From Devosia sp. YR412 (lineage in GTDB: Bacteria > Pseudomonadota > Alphaproteobacteria > Rhizobiales > Devosiaceae): DNA of 64,000 nucleotides. Below the pieces are notes generated by a model. The model was not told the DNA's origin. It did no database searches and saw nothing but the letters and a program-made list of their open reading frames with translations. How positions within the stretch are numbered: position 1 is the stretch's first letter; each line of letters starts with the position of its first letter. Location of the stretch: positions 1-64,000 of the forward strand of contig NZ_FOFL01000006.1 of the NCBI RefSeq assembly GCF_900110945.1, written 5' to 3'. A program made the translations under genes and the position numbers. Of the stretch, positions 7,786 through 15,881 are shown in pieces.

Positions 7786-9510
7786 ATGGTCCTTTCTATG
7801 CCTCGTCCCTACAAGCACCCCAAGACCGGCGTCTACTGGTACCGCCAGCGTGTCCCGAGTTCGCTCGGCGTCCGGGCGAAGGGAAAAGTCGTTTCAGTGA
7901 CGATCGAGGGCAGAACCTCTCGCCCAAAGATCGGCTCGCACCTCACCGTCTCGCTCGACACAAAAGAGGTCTCGAAGGCGAAGATCAGAAGCGGAGACGT
8001 TCAGTTCCAGTTCGATCTCATCTGGCAAAGTCTGATTGACGGCCAGACGCGGCTGACCCAGCGGCAGGTCGTGGCGTTGGCGGGTGAGGCCTATGGGATT
8101 TTCAAGGGGGCAGAGGATGACCCAGGCGACGCTGCCATCTGGTCGAAGGTCACCCAGGAAAACGCTCGGACGATGGCTGGGAAAACCCTCTACATCGGTC
8201 GCGAGCATGGGATGGAGAACCGCTTTGGCCCGTTTGTCGATCTTGTACTGGCCAACCATCACCTCCAGATTGATGATGATAGCCGCAGAAAGCTGATCGA
8301 GCAGACAGCGATTGCTATGCAGGAAGCTGCCGCGCTTCTTCTGCGCCGTGCGAACGGCGACTACGGCCCTGACACCGTAGTGCAGCGGTTCCCTCCAGTT
8401 GAAGTCTTGAAACCTCTGGGAGCGAAAACCAAGGTCGCGCTGAGCAGTAGCGACGACCCTAATACCCTGACCGGTCTGTTGGCTCACAAGCAGCGGACGC
8501 AAACCAAGAAGGACGACACCTTCGACAAGTACCGTGGCTGCCTGAAGGACTTCATCGCTTTCATTGGGCACGAGGACGTCAGACGCATCACAAAGGACGA
8601 CGCACGGCGCTGGCGTGATGCGCTGATAGGGCGAGGCCTGGCTAAAAAGACTATCAACGATCAGTACCTCACTAGCCTCAAGGTCGCGCTGAACCACGGC
8701 GTCAAGGAATTTGATCTCGCGCTGAACGTCGCGGCCAACATACGAGACGAACGCGATGCCCCTGCGCCGTCTGGCTCAAAGGGTTACAGCGCTGAACAAG
8801 CCCAGACCATCCTGATGGCGACGTTCCGTGGTTCCTCGAAAGACCTCGCCATCCCATACCAACGAGCCATCTTCTGGGTGCCGTGGATTTGCGCGTACAC
8901 AGGCCTTCGAGTGACCGAGGTCACGCAGTTTCAAGGCAGGCACCTGCGTGAAGAGAACGGCATTCCCTACTTGTTGATCACGCCTGACGACGGCAGCACC
9001 AAGGGCAAGAATGCCTGGACCACCGGCATCCACTCGCATCTCATTGAGTTGGGCTTGCTCGACATGTTTCGGGCCATCGGCGATGGGTCAGCCTTCTACA
9101 CGCCGTACCCCGAGGGAACCGACCTTAAGTCCCTGTCTGATCACCGGGCAAAGAGCGCGGGCGACAAGATAGCCGAATGGGTCAGGGATGAAGTAGGCAT
9201 AGCTGCCCCAGGGAATAGACCTAGCCATGCTTGGCGGCATTCTTTTACGACCCTGAGCCGTACCCACCGTATGGATAAGGAAGCCCGCGACTACATGATG
9301 GGCAGCCGGTCCCAAACAGATGCCCGGGAGGGCTATGGCGACTGGTCTCCCGAGGTATTGGACGCGGAGATCAACAAGCTCCCGCGCTTCGACGTGAAGG
9401 CGAGTGACTGGAGGCCAACCCTCGAACCGGTTCGTCCTCAGGCTCTCAAAAGCGCACTGCCACCCCGTCCACCTATCCGGCAACGGAAGCCAAGAGCAAA
9501 GCAAGCCTAA
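7786..9510 (+). CDS. Tyrosine-type site-specific integrase (DUF6538 N-terminus)
   Basis: A protein of about 574 residues. The N-terminus (MPRPYKHPKTGVYWYRQRVP) matches the DUF6538 domain common in proteobacterial island integrases. A SAM-like core-binding domain follows (KYRGCLKDFIAFIGHEDVRRI, about residues 245-310). The C-terminal catalytic domain shows the Arg in YTGLRVTEV (about residue 375), HAWRHSF (about 480) and the nucleophilic Tyr in REGYGDWS (about 516). It probably recombines the tRNA-Thr attB with the element's attP. ATG 7786 is preferred because CAGGTGG lies 5 nt upstream; ATG 7798 is the alternative. Confidence 0.93.
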   Translation: MVLSMPRPYKHPKTGVYWYRQRVPSSLGVRAKGKVVSVTIEGRTSRPKIGSHLTVSLDTKEVSKAKIRSGDVQFQFDLIWQSLIDGQTRLTQRQVVALAGEAYGIFKGAEDDPGDAAIWSKVTQENARTMAGKTLYIGREHGMENRFGPFVDLVLANHHLQIDDDSRRKLIEQTAIAMQEAAALLLRRANGDYGPDTVVQRFPPVEVLKPLGAKTKVALSSSDDPNTLTGLLAHKQRTQTKKDDTFDKYRGCLKDFIAFIGHEDVRRITKDDARRWRDALIGRGLAKKTINDQYLTSLKVALNHGVKEFDLALNVAANIRDERDAPAPSGSKGYSAEQAQTILMATFRGSSKDLAIPYQRAIFWVPWICAYTGLRVTEVTQFQGRHLREENGIPYLLITPDDGSTKGKNAWTTGIHSHLIELGLLDMFRAIGDGSAFYTPYPEGTDLKSLSDHRAKSAGDKIAEWVRDEVGIAAPGNRPSHAWRHSFTTLSRTHRMDKEARDYMMGSRSQTDAREGYGDWSPEVLDAEINKLPRFDVKASDWRPTLEPVRPQALKSALPPRPPIRQRKPRAKQA

Positions 9511-9630
9511 AGGGCCCATTGTCCGACGCATGCTCGTGCCGGGCGTGGCTCATCAAGGTGGCTGTTGGCTAGGTGCGGCTGGATGGGAATGACAGGGTTG
9601 CACATGCTGAGCTGAGCCAAGCCATCAATA

Positions 9631-9802
9631 CCACCCACCCTAGGAGAACCTAGTCGATCACCACCCACTATAGGAGACTGTGATCGATCTCCTCTCACCC
9701 TAGGAGAGCCTGGCCGATTACCCCTCACTATAGGAGCCACTGAATGGCTCAATTGCCACCCACAGTAGGAGTGGCAGTCGAATACCCCTCACAGTAAGGG
9801 CC
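9631..9802. repeat. Degenerate 30-bp tandem repeat array (six units)
   Basis: Six units start at 9631, 9661, 9691, 9721, 9756 and 9785, with a consensus opening CCMCYCACHMTAGGAG followed by a variable half. The first three are exactly 30 bp, the fourth 35 bp and the fifth 29 bp. Every unit can fold a short hairpin, but with different paired arms: 9640-9644/9649-9653, 9672-9677/9688-9693, 9700-9704/9709-9713, 9734-9739/9745-9750 and 9755-9759/9771-9775. The array fills the gap between the integrase and the RNase HI leader. Iterons, recombination accessory sites or an RNA are all possible. Confidence 0.8.
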
Positions 9803-9835
9803 AGAAGGCTTCATCCAACATCAATCCACCGCAAG

Positions 9836-9865
9836 GGCTCCCGGCACACCACCGGGGGCCTTTTT
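9836..9865 (+). terminator. Terminator-like hairpin in the RNase HI leader
   Basis: A 9-bp stem (9836-9844 with 9852-9860, one G:T pair) and a 7-nt loop followed by TTTTT. It ends 25 nt before the RNase HI start codon, so it either terminates transcription from the array or acts as an attenuator. An almost identical hairpin stands 26 nt before the next gene. Confidence 0.75.
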
Positions 9866-9890
9866 GCATTGCGACATCCGCAGGAACATC

Positions 9891-10406
9891 ATGACCGACA
9901 TTATCGACATATCCCCCGCCCCCACCAACATCGCCCCCACCCGCCGCTACGTGGTGGCCACTGACGGGGCCTGCCGCAGCAATCCTGGACCAGGAGGTTG
10001 GGGCGCAGTGCTCACCTCCTTTGACGGGGACACAGTTCGCGACACCAAGACCCTGTCCGGGGCGAAGCGGCACGCGACCAACAATGAGATGGAACTGACA
10101 GCTGCCATCAAGGCGCTGAGCTGGCTTCCCGCGAATGATGTGCCTGCATTGGTCCGGTCGGACAGCCAGTACGTCATCAACGGCATGAACGAGTGGCGAC
10201 ACGGCTGGGTGGCCAACAACTGGCGCACCTCCGCAGGCAAGCCGGTGAAGAACCGCGAGCTATGGGAAGCCCTGATCGCCGCCATGGGTGACCGCGAGGT
10301 GGTCTGGGAGTGGGTCAGGGGGCATTCCGGGCATCAAGACAACGAGGCCGCCGACCAGCTCGCCAACAACGCAATCGAACGGATGCTGACCCGCAAGCGG
10401 GCCTGA
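9891..10406 (+). CDS. Ribonuclease HI family protein
   Basis: A 171-residue RNase H1 fold. The catalytic acidic residues are in place: D25 (VATDGACRSNPGPGGWGAV), E68 (NNEMELTAA), D91 (SDSQYVINGM) and D155 (NEAADQLANNA), with the active-site-loop His in RGHSGH. RNase HI cleaves the RNA strand of RNA:DNA hybrids. ATG 9891 has CGCAGGA 6 nt upstream. This is an element-borne copy; the host probably has its own rnhA elsewhere. A role in element replication, R-loop removal or defence is open. Confidence 0.92.
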   Translation: MTDIIDISPAPTNIAPTRRYVVATDGACRSNPGPGGWGAVLTSFDGDTVRDTKTLSGAKRHATNNEMELTAAIKALSWLPANDVPALVRSDSQYVINGMNEWRHGWVANNWRTSAGKPVKNRELWEALIAAMGDREVVWEWVRGHSGHQDNEAADQLANNAIERMLTRKRA

Positions 10407-10434
10407 AACCAGCTTGAACACCACCGCCAACGCA

Positions 10435-10462
10435 GGCCCTCGGAGCAATCCGGGGGTCTTTT
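10435..10462 (+). terminator. Terminator-like hairpin after RNase HI / leader of next gene
   Basis: A 9-bp stem (10435-10443 with 10450-10458, two G:T pairs) and a 6-nt loop followed by TTTT. It lies 28 nt after the RNase HI stop and 26 nt before the next ATG. The sequence between the T-run and the start codon resembles the RNase HI leader. Confidence 0.72.
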
Positions 10463-10488
10463 CGTATGCGAACACCGCAGGAAACGAC

Positions 10489-11118
10489 ATGGAATATTTT
10501 GACGAAGTATTCGACCGCAAGACGGGCGAACTCCACAAGGTCTCCAAAGGAGACTGGATCACCATCACCGAGTTGGGCCAGCTTCGCGGGATGGGACCAA
10601 GGCGGGTAAGAACCATCCTCCGCAAGATGGGGGTGTTGGTGGTCGAAGGGGCTGCGTCCCATCATCGCCATCGCCTCGCAGCTTGGGTGCTGCAGAAGGG
10701 ATGGGGAAAGAGGATCGAAAAGCGGGGTACCGTACCCTTCGATGTGGTGGGTCCGGAACTTCAAGACTGGGCAGCGTCTCGTTGGGACGGGATGGTGGCC
10801 GATATTGACCTGGAGACCTCGGCAGCATCCACAGAGGCTCTTGCTGACTTGAAAGCGTTCAAGAAGACCAGACTTTCTGGTGATCTGGATACTCAGCCTG
10901 CGATCTCGTGGCTGGCTTGCCATCATCCCCACCTCACGCAGATGGAAATGGCAGCAGTGCTTGATGTCACCCAGCAGCTTGTGGCGAAGTACCTGAACTT
11001 CCGGTCTACCCAGCTTAGAGAGGCTCGGGCTCTGCTAAAGCTGGACCTTGATGTTCGGCAGGCTCAGCGTCGCGATCTTTGGGTCAATGTTCTGGACGAG
11101 CAAGCAGCCGCAGTTTAG
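10489..11118 (+). CDS. Putative DNA-binding protein with two HTH-like segments
   Basis: 209 residues with no named family recognised. Residues about 22-60 (WITITELGQLRGMGPRRVRT and ILRKMGVL) read as a helix-turn-helix with a following basic wing. A second candidate lies near the C-terminus (LTQMEMAAVLDVTQQLVAKY), resembling phage-type regulator helices. The start is fixed by CGCAGGA 6 nt before ATG 10489. It follows RNase HI with the same type of hairpin leader, so the two may be regulated alike. It may be a regulator or an excision factor of the element. Confidence 0.55.
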   Translation: MEYFDEVFDRKTGELHKVSKGDWITITELGQLRGMGPRRVRTILRKMGVLVVEGAASHHRHRLAAWVLQKGWGKRIEKRGTVPFDVVGPELQDWAASRWDGMVADIDLETSAASTEALADLKAFKKTRLSGDLDTQPAISWLACHHPHLTQMEMAAVLDVTQQLVAKYLNFRSTQLREARALLKLDLDVRQAQRRDLWVNVLDEQAAAV

Positions 11119-11323
11119 TTGCCGGGATATATTACCCAAGCCTACAACCCGGTCAGGAATGACCGGCCACGCTCCCGCAGCTGGGCAGTCGGGATGGTTT
11201 TGCTGCAAAAATCCGAGGCGGCAAGATCGAGGACGCTGCGAGGAATTTACCCCCGTGGCCCCCTCTAGCCTAGGGCGTCAGGAGCACGAAAGCCAAAGTC
11301 TGCAGGACCGTTCACTTCGGGTG

Positions 11324-12073
11324 CTAGAAGCCCTGCGATACTCGATGGATGCGGCTGGTCATGTCGATGGACGCATATCGCTCCGGGAACACATATTGGA
11401 AGATGCGCAGAACGCAAATGCCTGCCTGAACTGAGCTTCGCAAGGCTCCATCAAGCAGTGGTCCATCTCCACCAAGTAGCTTGTACTGGATTGAGGAGGC
11501 ATCGCGGATGGAGGCTGATGCAAGATTGGTGAGAACTGCCTTCTCGTTCGGATGGGCTCCGAAGTCTATGGCCCGCTCGTACAGCGTGCTGTAGGTGCCC
11601 AGTAGCTGCACATCAACCGCCTTGATTGCATCCTTTACCAGACCCTGCGTGACGCGGTCTCTTACCGTCTGGCGTGTCTTTTTGCTTTCGTCTCTCCGAA
11701 GCCATGCCTCCGCCAGTGTCTCATCGCCATAAATGTAGAGGGCGTAACCTGCGCTCTCCAAGCTCGACCTCATCAGTGCAAAAGCATCGGTAGGCATCGC
11801 CAAACTGACCGCTACCGTCGAACGGAAGGCACCGAAGGCGCGCATGAAGAGTAGCGAGGGCACAAGCTGCGTTGTCCGAAGTACTTTGAGGTCAGACTGG
11901 ATATCCATGAATAGGGTATCCACCTCTGTCAGTCTGCGACATAGGATGTTCTTGTTGGCGAAGGTGGCAAGGGAGTTGCCCCAGCCTTCCTCGATAAACG
12001 GAAAGAGGCCGCCGTCCTTCCACCCATCGGGTCGCTCCCTGTTTAGGTTGTCGACACGGTCGTCATCTTGCAT
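11324..12073 (-). CDS. Hypothetical helical protein of the island (249 aa)
   Basis: A minus-strand gene amid plus-strand neighbours. The protein is mostly alpha-helical, with a central LMRSSLESAGYALYIYGDE, a charged WLRRDESKKTRQTVRDR and an IDFGAHPNEKAVL motif. Arrangement and motifs recall DUF5677-type proteins, whose His-containing helix is similar, but the match is too weak to name. Composition is visibly less GC-rich than the RM operon. Its start region is shared with the divergent serine recombinase, with TACCGAA repeats between them. A role in defence is possible from context only. Confidence 0.55.
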   Translation of the reverse strand: MQDDDRVDNLNRERPDGWKDGGLFPFIEEGWGNSLATFANKNILCRRLTEVDTLFMDIQSDLKVLRTTQLVPSLLFMRAFGAFRSTVAVSLAMPTDAFALMRSSLESAGYALYIYGDETLAEAWLRRDESKKTRQTVRDRVTQGLVKDAIKAVDVQLLGTYSTLYERAIDFGAHPNEKAVLTNLASASIRDASSIQYKLLGGDGPLLDGALRSSVQAGICVLRIFQYVFPERYASIDMTSRIHRVSQGF

Positions 12074-12086
12074 GTCTTTGCCCCCA

Positions 12087-12182
12087 TACCGAAAACCCTA
12101 CCACAAGGCGGGCTTCTGACGTCCAGAATTGCGGGGTTCTCCAGCGTAGCTTGACCTATACCGAAATCACTTTTATTCGGTA
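12087..12182. promoter_or_regulatory. TACCGAA repeats in a divergent promoter region
   Basis: Three copies of TACCGAA occur between the divergent genes: at 12087-12093 and 12159-12165 in direct orientation, and inverted (TTCGGTA) at 12176-12182, forming a 7-bp palindrome with a 10-nt spacer just before the serine recombinase. This fits an operator or resolvase subsites. Confidence 0.5.
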
Positions 12183-12207
12183 CACTGCTAAACACGGGAG
12201 CCTCATC

Positions 12208-12810
12208 ATGACCAAGCGGGTCGCCATCTACCTCCGCGTCTCCACCAAGGAGCAGACGACCGAGAACCAGCGCCGCGAGCTTGAGGTGGTCGCGGAACGG
12301 GCTGGCTGGGACGTGGTGAGGGTGTTCGAGGACGCTGGGGTCTCAGGTGCGAAAGGCCGTGAGAAGCGCCCTGCCTATGACGCCCTGCTCAAAGCCGTAG
12401 CGAGGCGTGAGGTGGACCTTGTCGCAGCTTGGTCAGTGGACCGCCTTGGCAGATCGATGCAGGACCTAGTGAGCTTCCTAGAGGACCTTAAGGGCCATGG
12501 CGCCGATCTCTACCTGCACCAGCAGGCACTCGACACCACCACGCCCTCTGGTCGTGCCCTGTTCGGCATGATGGCTGTCTTCGCGGAGTTCGAGCGGGCG
12601 ATGATCCAGGAGCGGGTGCATGCTGGTCTCTCGCGCGCCAAGGCTCAAGGCAAGAAGCTGGGGAGGCCAACCCTTTCGGCTGACATGGAGGCCAAGGTCA
12701 GGGCACTTCGTGCCGAGGGGATGGGCGTGGTCAAGGTTGCAAAGTCGCTGGGTATCGGGGTTTCAGCGGTTCAGCGCATCGACGCGCTCCCGCCGAGCAC
12801 CTCTGCCTGA
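12208..12810 (+). CDS. Serine recombinase (resolvase/invertase family)
   Basis: A 200-residue small serine recombinase. The N-terminal catalytic domain opens KRVAIYLRVSTKEQTTENQ, with nucleophile S12 and the conserved Y-x-R-V-S-T. DRLGRSMQDLVSFLEDL and FGMMAVFAEFERAMIQERV are the other family motifs. The C-terminal helix-turn-helix is at about residues 160-190 (GMGVVKVAKSLGIGVSAVQR). Such enzymes resolve dimers or invert DNA segments. ATG 12208 with GGGAG upstream is preferred over the longer frame. It is the second recombinase of the element, in addition to the tyrosine integrase. Confidence 0.92.
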   Translation: MTKRVAIYLRVSTKEQTTENQRRELEVVAERAGWDVVRVFEDAGVSGAKGREKRPAYDALLKAVARREVDLVAAWSVDRLGRSMQDLVSFLEDLKGHGADLYLHQQALDTTTPSGRALFGMMAVFAEFERAMIQERVHAGLSRAKAQGKKLGRPTLSADMEAKVRALRAEGMGVVKVAKSLGIGVSAVQRIDALPPSTSA

Positions 12811-12960
12811 GCCGGGGTGTCTGTTTGTTTTGTAGGGTTGCTCGCAGTTCAGAGGTTCGCAGGGTGATACCTACGAAGCCATGAGCATCTCAAAAGCACT
12901 GTTAATCGTTCGATCACTTGAAGACGGATAAACGTGATAAGACTGAGGAGGCCTATTGCC

Positions 12961-13542
12961 GTGATCAACTACCGAGCTTTTGAAGAAGCCCCAAAAACCC
13001 AGGAACTCTGCTTCGAGTATTTCACTCGCTGGCAGCGAGGTGGGCACGACCACCATGCATTCTTCGATCTTTGGGTCTCATTCAATATCTGGGTTGCCTG
13101 CGTAACGGGTCTGGAGCGTGACGCTGAGATGATTAGGGACATCGGCAATGACAACCGGCTGAGCGTAGCGTTCCGTGAATTAAAGCAGCGCGACCCACAT
13201 TTCGCAACTCAACTCCGAAGATTTGAACCGATGTGGCCGGTGTTCAAGGCTCAGGACGTTGTGCAGCGCCTAGGCCGAGACTTTGCCTATCGGTTCGACA
13301 ACCGAGCGGCCTTCAATGCGGCAATCATCGACAACGCCAAAATCAGTAGGAAACCTACGAATTGGGTGGCTGGGCAAGATGTCAGATGGTCCGATCTCGT
13401 ATCGGTAATCTATCAAGTAAGATGCAACTTAATGCACGGTCATAAATCAACCCAAAGCGAAAGCGATAGGGAGTTGATTGATCTGTCTCGCAACCTCCTC
13501 GGCCATTTCTTGTCTGAAACCAGATGCTACGAGTGGAGGTAA
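12961..13542 (+). CDS. HEPN-like protein of unknown function
   Basis: About 193 residues. The C-terminal helix carries VIYQVRCNLMHGHK, where R154 and H159 form the R-x4-H motif of HEPN domains. Many HEPN proteins with this motif are RNases in toxin or anti-phage systems, and others are inactive. The N-terminal half is helical and aromatic-rich without recognised motifs. GTG 12961 is chosen because GAGGAGG (12945-12951) stands 9 nt upstream; the longer GTG frame at 12934 would include that site. It lies 132 nt before hsdM on the same strand, suggesting association with the RM operon. AT content is higher than in its neighbours. Confidence 0.6.
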   Translation: MINYRAFEEAPKTQELCFEYFTRWQRGGHDHHAFFDLWVSFNIWVACVTGLERDAEMIRDIGNDNRLSVAFRELKQRDPHFATQLRRFEPMWPVFKAQDVVQRLGRDFAYRFDNRAAFNAAIIDNAKISRKPTNWVAGQDVRWSDLVSVIYQVRCNLMHGHKSTQSESDRELIDLSRNLLGHFLSETRCYEWR

Positions 13543-13674
13543 AGGGTAACTCCTGTGATCGCTCCTTATCTTCCAGCCTCTCATTTTTCTGCCAAAACAC
13601 CCCAGCATTAGCGCTTGCCAGATCATGCCGCGATAGGCTCAAGTCCCCGAAAGACTTCAAGGGGGACGCTGCGG

Positions 13675-15510
13675 GTGAACCAGCAGGCACTATCATCGCT
13701 CATCTGGTCGGTTGCGGACCTGCTGCGGGGGGACTTTAAGCAGGCAGACTACGGCAAGATCATCCTGCCGTTCACCGTGCTGCGGCGCCTCGATTGCGTG
13801 CTGGAGCCGACCAAGCAGGCCGTGCTGGACGAGTTCGCGGCGCGGGATGGCAAGGGCGTGAATGTCGAGCCGTTCCTGCTGCGCAGGGCCGGGCAGACCT
13901 TCTACAACATCGCCAAGCTCGACATGAAGCGGTTGATCGGCGACCAGGACAACATCGCCCCGAACCTCTACGCCTATGTCCAGGCCTTCTCTCCGGAAGT
14001 TCGGGACATTTTCGAGCGCTTCGAGTTTGCGGCTCAGGTGGACCGGCTGGCCAAGGCCGGGCTGCTCTACCAGGTGACCGAGAAGTTCGCCCGCGTCGAT
14101 CTGCATCCGGACAAGGTGGACAACCACCAGATGGGGCTGATCTTCGAGGAGCTCATCCGCAAGTTTGCCGAACTCAGCAACGAGACGGCCGGTGAGCACT
14201 TCACCCCGCGTGAGGTCATCAGCCTCATGGTCAATCTGCTGTTCGTGGAGGACGACAATGTCCTGACCAAGCCAGGGGTGGTGCGCTCCATTTATGACCC
14301 CACAGCGGGCACGGGCGGCATGCTGTCGGTTGCTGGTGAGTACCTCATCGAGCACAACGACCAGGCCCGGCTGGTGATGCATGGGCAGGAGCTGAACCCC
14401 GAAAGCTACGCCATCTGCAAGGCGGACATGCTGATCAAGGGGCAGGACGTGACCAACATAACCTTCGGGAACACGCTGTCCGACGATAGGCATGCGGACA
14501 GCAAGTTCGACTACATGCTGTCAAACCCGCCCTTCGGGGTGGAGTGGAAGAAGGTCGAGAAGGAAGTTCGGCGCGAAGCGGAGCAGCAGGGCTATAACGG
14601 CAGGTTTGGCCCCGGGCTGCCCAGGGTGTCGGATGGCTCCCTGTTGTTTTTGATGCACCTCATCTCCAAGATGCGCGCGGCCAAGGATGGCGGCAGCCGC
14701 TTCGGCATCGTGCTCAATGGCTCGCCGCTGTTCACGGGCGGGGCAGGGAGCGGGGAGAGCGAGATCAGGCGCTACGTGCTGGAGAACGACCTGGTAGAGG
14801 CTATCATCGCCCTCCCCACCGACATGTTCTACAACACCGGCATCTCCACCTATGTCTGGGTCCTGACCAACCGCAAGCCAGCCCATCGCAAGGGCAAGGT
14901 GCAGCTCATCGACGCCTCCAGCTTCTGGCAGAAGATGCGCAAGAGCCTCGGTTCCAAGCGCAAGGAGATGGGGCAGGCCGACATCGAGACAGTGACGAGG
15001 CTTTTCGGGGACTTTGCGGAGGCCCAGGTCGCCACCGTGCTGGACGCGGCTGGTAAGGAGGTTGACCGAGTTGTTGTCCGGGCCGGTGAACAGCCTCCAG
15101 CAGCGCCCGGGGACGGCAAGGTCAAGCTGGCACCCCTGTCGCGCATTTTCCTCAACGAGGCCTTTGGCTATCGCACCATCACCGTGGAGCGTCCCCTGCG
15201 AGACGAGAACGCCAAGGTGGTGCTGGGTGAGCGCGGCAAGGCCAAGGGCAAGCCCCAGGCAGACAGCGGGCTTAGGGACACCGAGAACGTGCCGATTGGT
15301 GAGGAGGTGGAAGCCTACTTCGCCCGCGAGGTACTGCCCCATGCGCCTGACGCCTGGATAGATCACGAGAAGACCAAGATGGGCTACGAAATCCCGTTCA
15401 ACAGGCACTTCTATGTGTTCGAGCCGCCACGAGCGCTTGACGAGATCGACATTGACCTCAGGAAGGTTACGGACCGCATCCTGGGCATGATTAAGGAGTT
15501 GTCGGCATGA
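13675..15510 (+). CDS. hsdM: Type I restriction-modification methyltransferase subunit HsdM
   Basis: A 611-residue class I SAM-dependent N6-adenine methyltransferase. The N-terminal HsdM_N-like helical domain ([35 protein letters not shown]) is followed by [14 protein letters not shown], the SAM-binding motif [10 protein letters not shown] (from D208) and the catalytic NPPF (N284 onwards). HsdM with HsdS methylates the recognition site. The start is GTG 13675 with an AAGGGGG site upstream; a longer frame begins at 13615 but adds unrelated residues. The stop overlaps the next ATG by 4 nt. Confidence 0.95.
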   Translation: MNQQALSSLIWSVADLLRGDFKQADYGKIILPFTVLRRLDCVLEPTKQAVLDEFAARDGKGVNVEPFLLRRAGQTFYNIAKLDMKRLIGDQDNIAPNLYAYVQAFSPEVRDIFERFEFAAQVDRLAKAGLLYQVTEKFARVDLHPDKVDNHQMGLIFEELIRKFAELSNETAGEHFTPREVISLMVNLLFVEDDNVLTKPGVVRSIYDPTAGTGGMLSVAGEYLIEHNDQARLVMHGQELNPESYAICKADMLIKGQDVTNITFGNTLSDDRHADSKFDYMLSNPPFGVEWKKVEKEVRREAEQQGYNGRFGPGLPRVSDGSLLFLMHLISKMRAAKDGGSRFGIVLNGSPLFTGGAGSGESEIRRYVLENDLVEAIIALPTDMFYNTGISTYVWVLTNRKPAHRKGKVQLIDASSFWQKMRKSLGSKRKEMGQADIETVTRLFGDFAEAQVATVLDAAGKEVDRVVVRAGEQPPAAPGDGKVKLAPLSRIFLNEAFGYRTITVERPLRDENAKVVLGERGKAKGKPQADSGLRDTENVPIGEEVEAYFAREVLPHAPDAWIDHEKTKMGYEIPFNRHFYVFEPPRALDEIDIDLRKVTDRILGMIKELSA

Positions 15511-15881
15511 GTGCAGAAGAGCTCCGCGAAGCCATTAGGTCATTGCTGGCAAGTCATCCACACGTTACCGTTTCCTCCTCTGGCCATGCCACCCATGCTG
15601 AGCGATATGTTGCCAGCAACGGCGCACCACTTGGTTTTGAGCCAGCCCGGGTGAGGTTCCAGAACATCTGGGTGCGTGCGGACAGCGTTCGGGCCGGCGT
15701 GCTCAAGGACCTCTCCAGCACCGACTACGACCACCTCACTTTCGACGTGAGCAAGCCCAACCATAACCTTTTCGGCGAGACCGCCTTTAAGGACACTGAC
15801 CTGATCTGCTTCCACGTAACTGACCTCTGGCAGGCCGTTCGGGTCATCGCAGAAGTCGCTGGCCTAGGGCATGCCAAGTGA
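15507..15881 (+). CDS. Small unknown protein inside the type I RM operon (124 aa)
   Basis: 124 residues, soluble, with no recognised family. Visible features are an N-terminal helix ([15 protein letters not shown]), a mixed alpha/beta middle with [11 protein letters not shown] and [16 protein letters not shown], and a C-terminal helix ([15 protein letters not shown]). It overlaps hsdM by 4 nt (ATGA) and hsdS by 4 nt (GTGA), so it is translationally coupled to both and expected at similar stoichiometry. Standard type I operons have no such gene. It could be a specificity accessory factor, a restriction modulator or an immunity protein; nothing in the sequence decides this. Confidence 0.7.
   Translation: MSAEELREAIRSLLASHPHVTVSSSGHATHAERYVASNGAPLGFEPARVRFQNIWVRADSVRAGVLKDLSSTDYDHLTFDVSKPNHNLFGETAFKDTDLICFHVTDLWQAVRVIAEVAGLGHAK

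Noticed and set aside
9507-9752. Minus-strand 81-codon frame encoding 10-residue repeats (GDRxxSPRVG-like) over the tandem array
   Set aside because: The peptide repeat follows automatically from the 30-bp DNA period. The frame overlaps the integrase 3' end and lacks a good start site. The DNA array is the feature.
9631-9802. CRISPR array
   Set aside because: Units are contiguous and imperfect, with no constant repeat separated by unique spacers and no cas genes nearby.
13615-13675. Upstream extension of hsdM
   Set aside because: The added residues are unlike HsdM N-termini; GTG 13675 has a purine-rich site and gives the family start.
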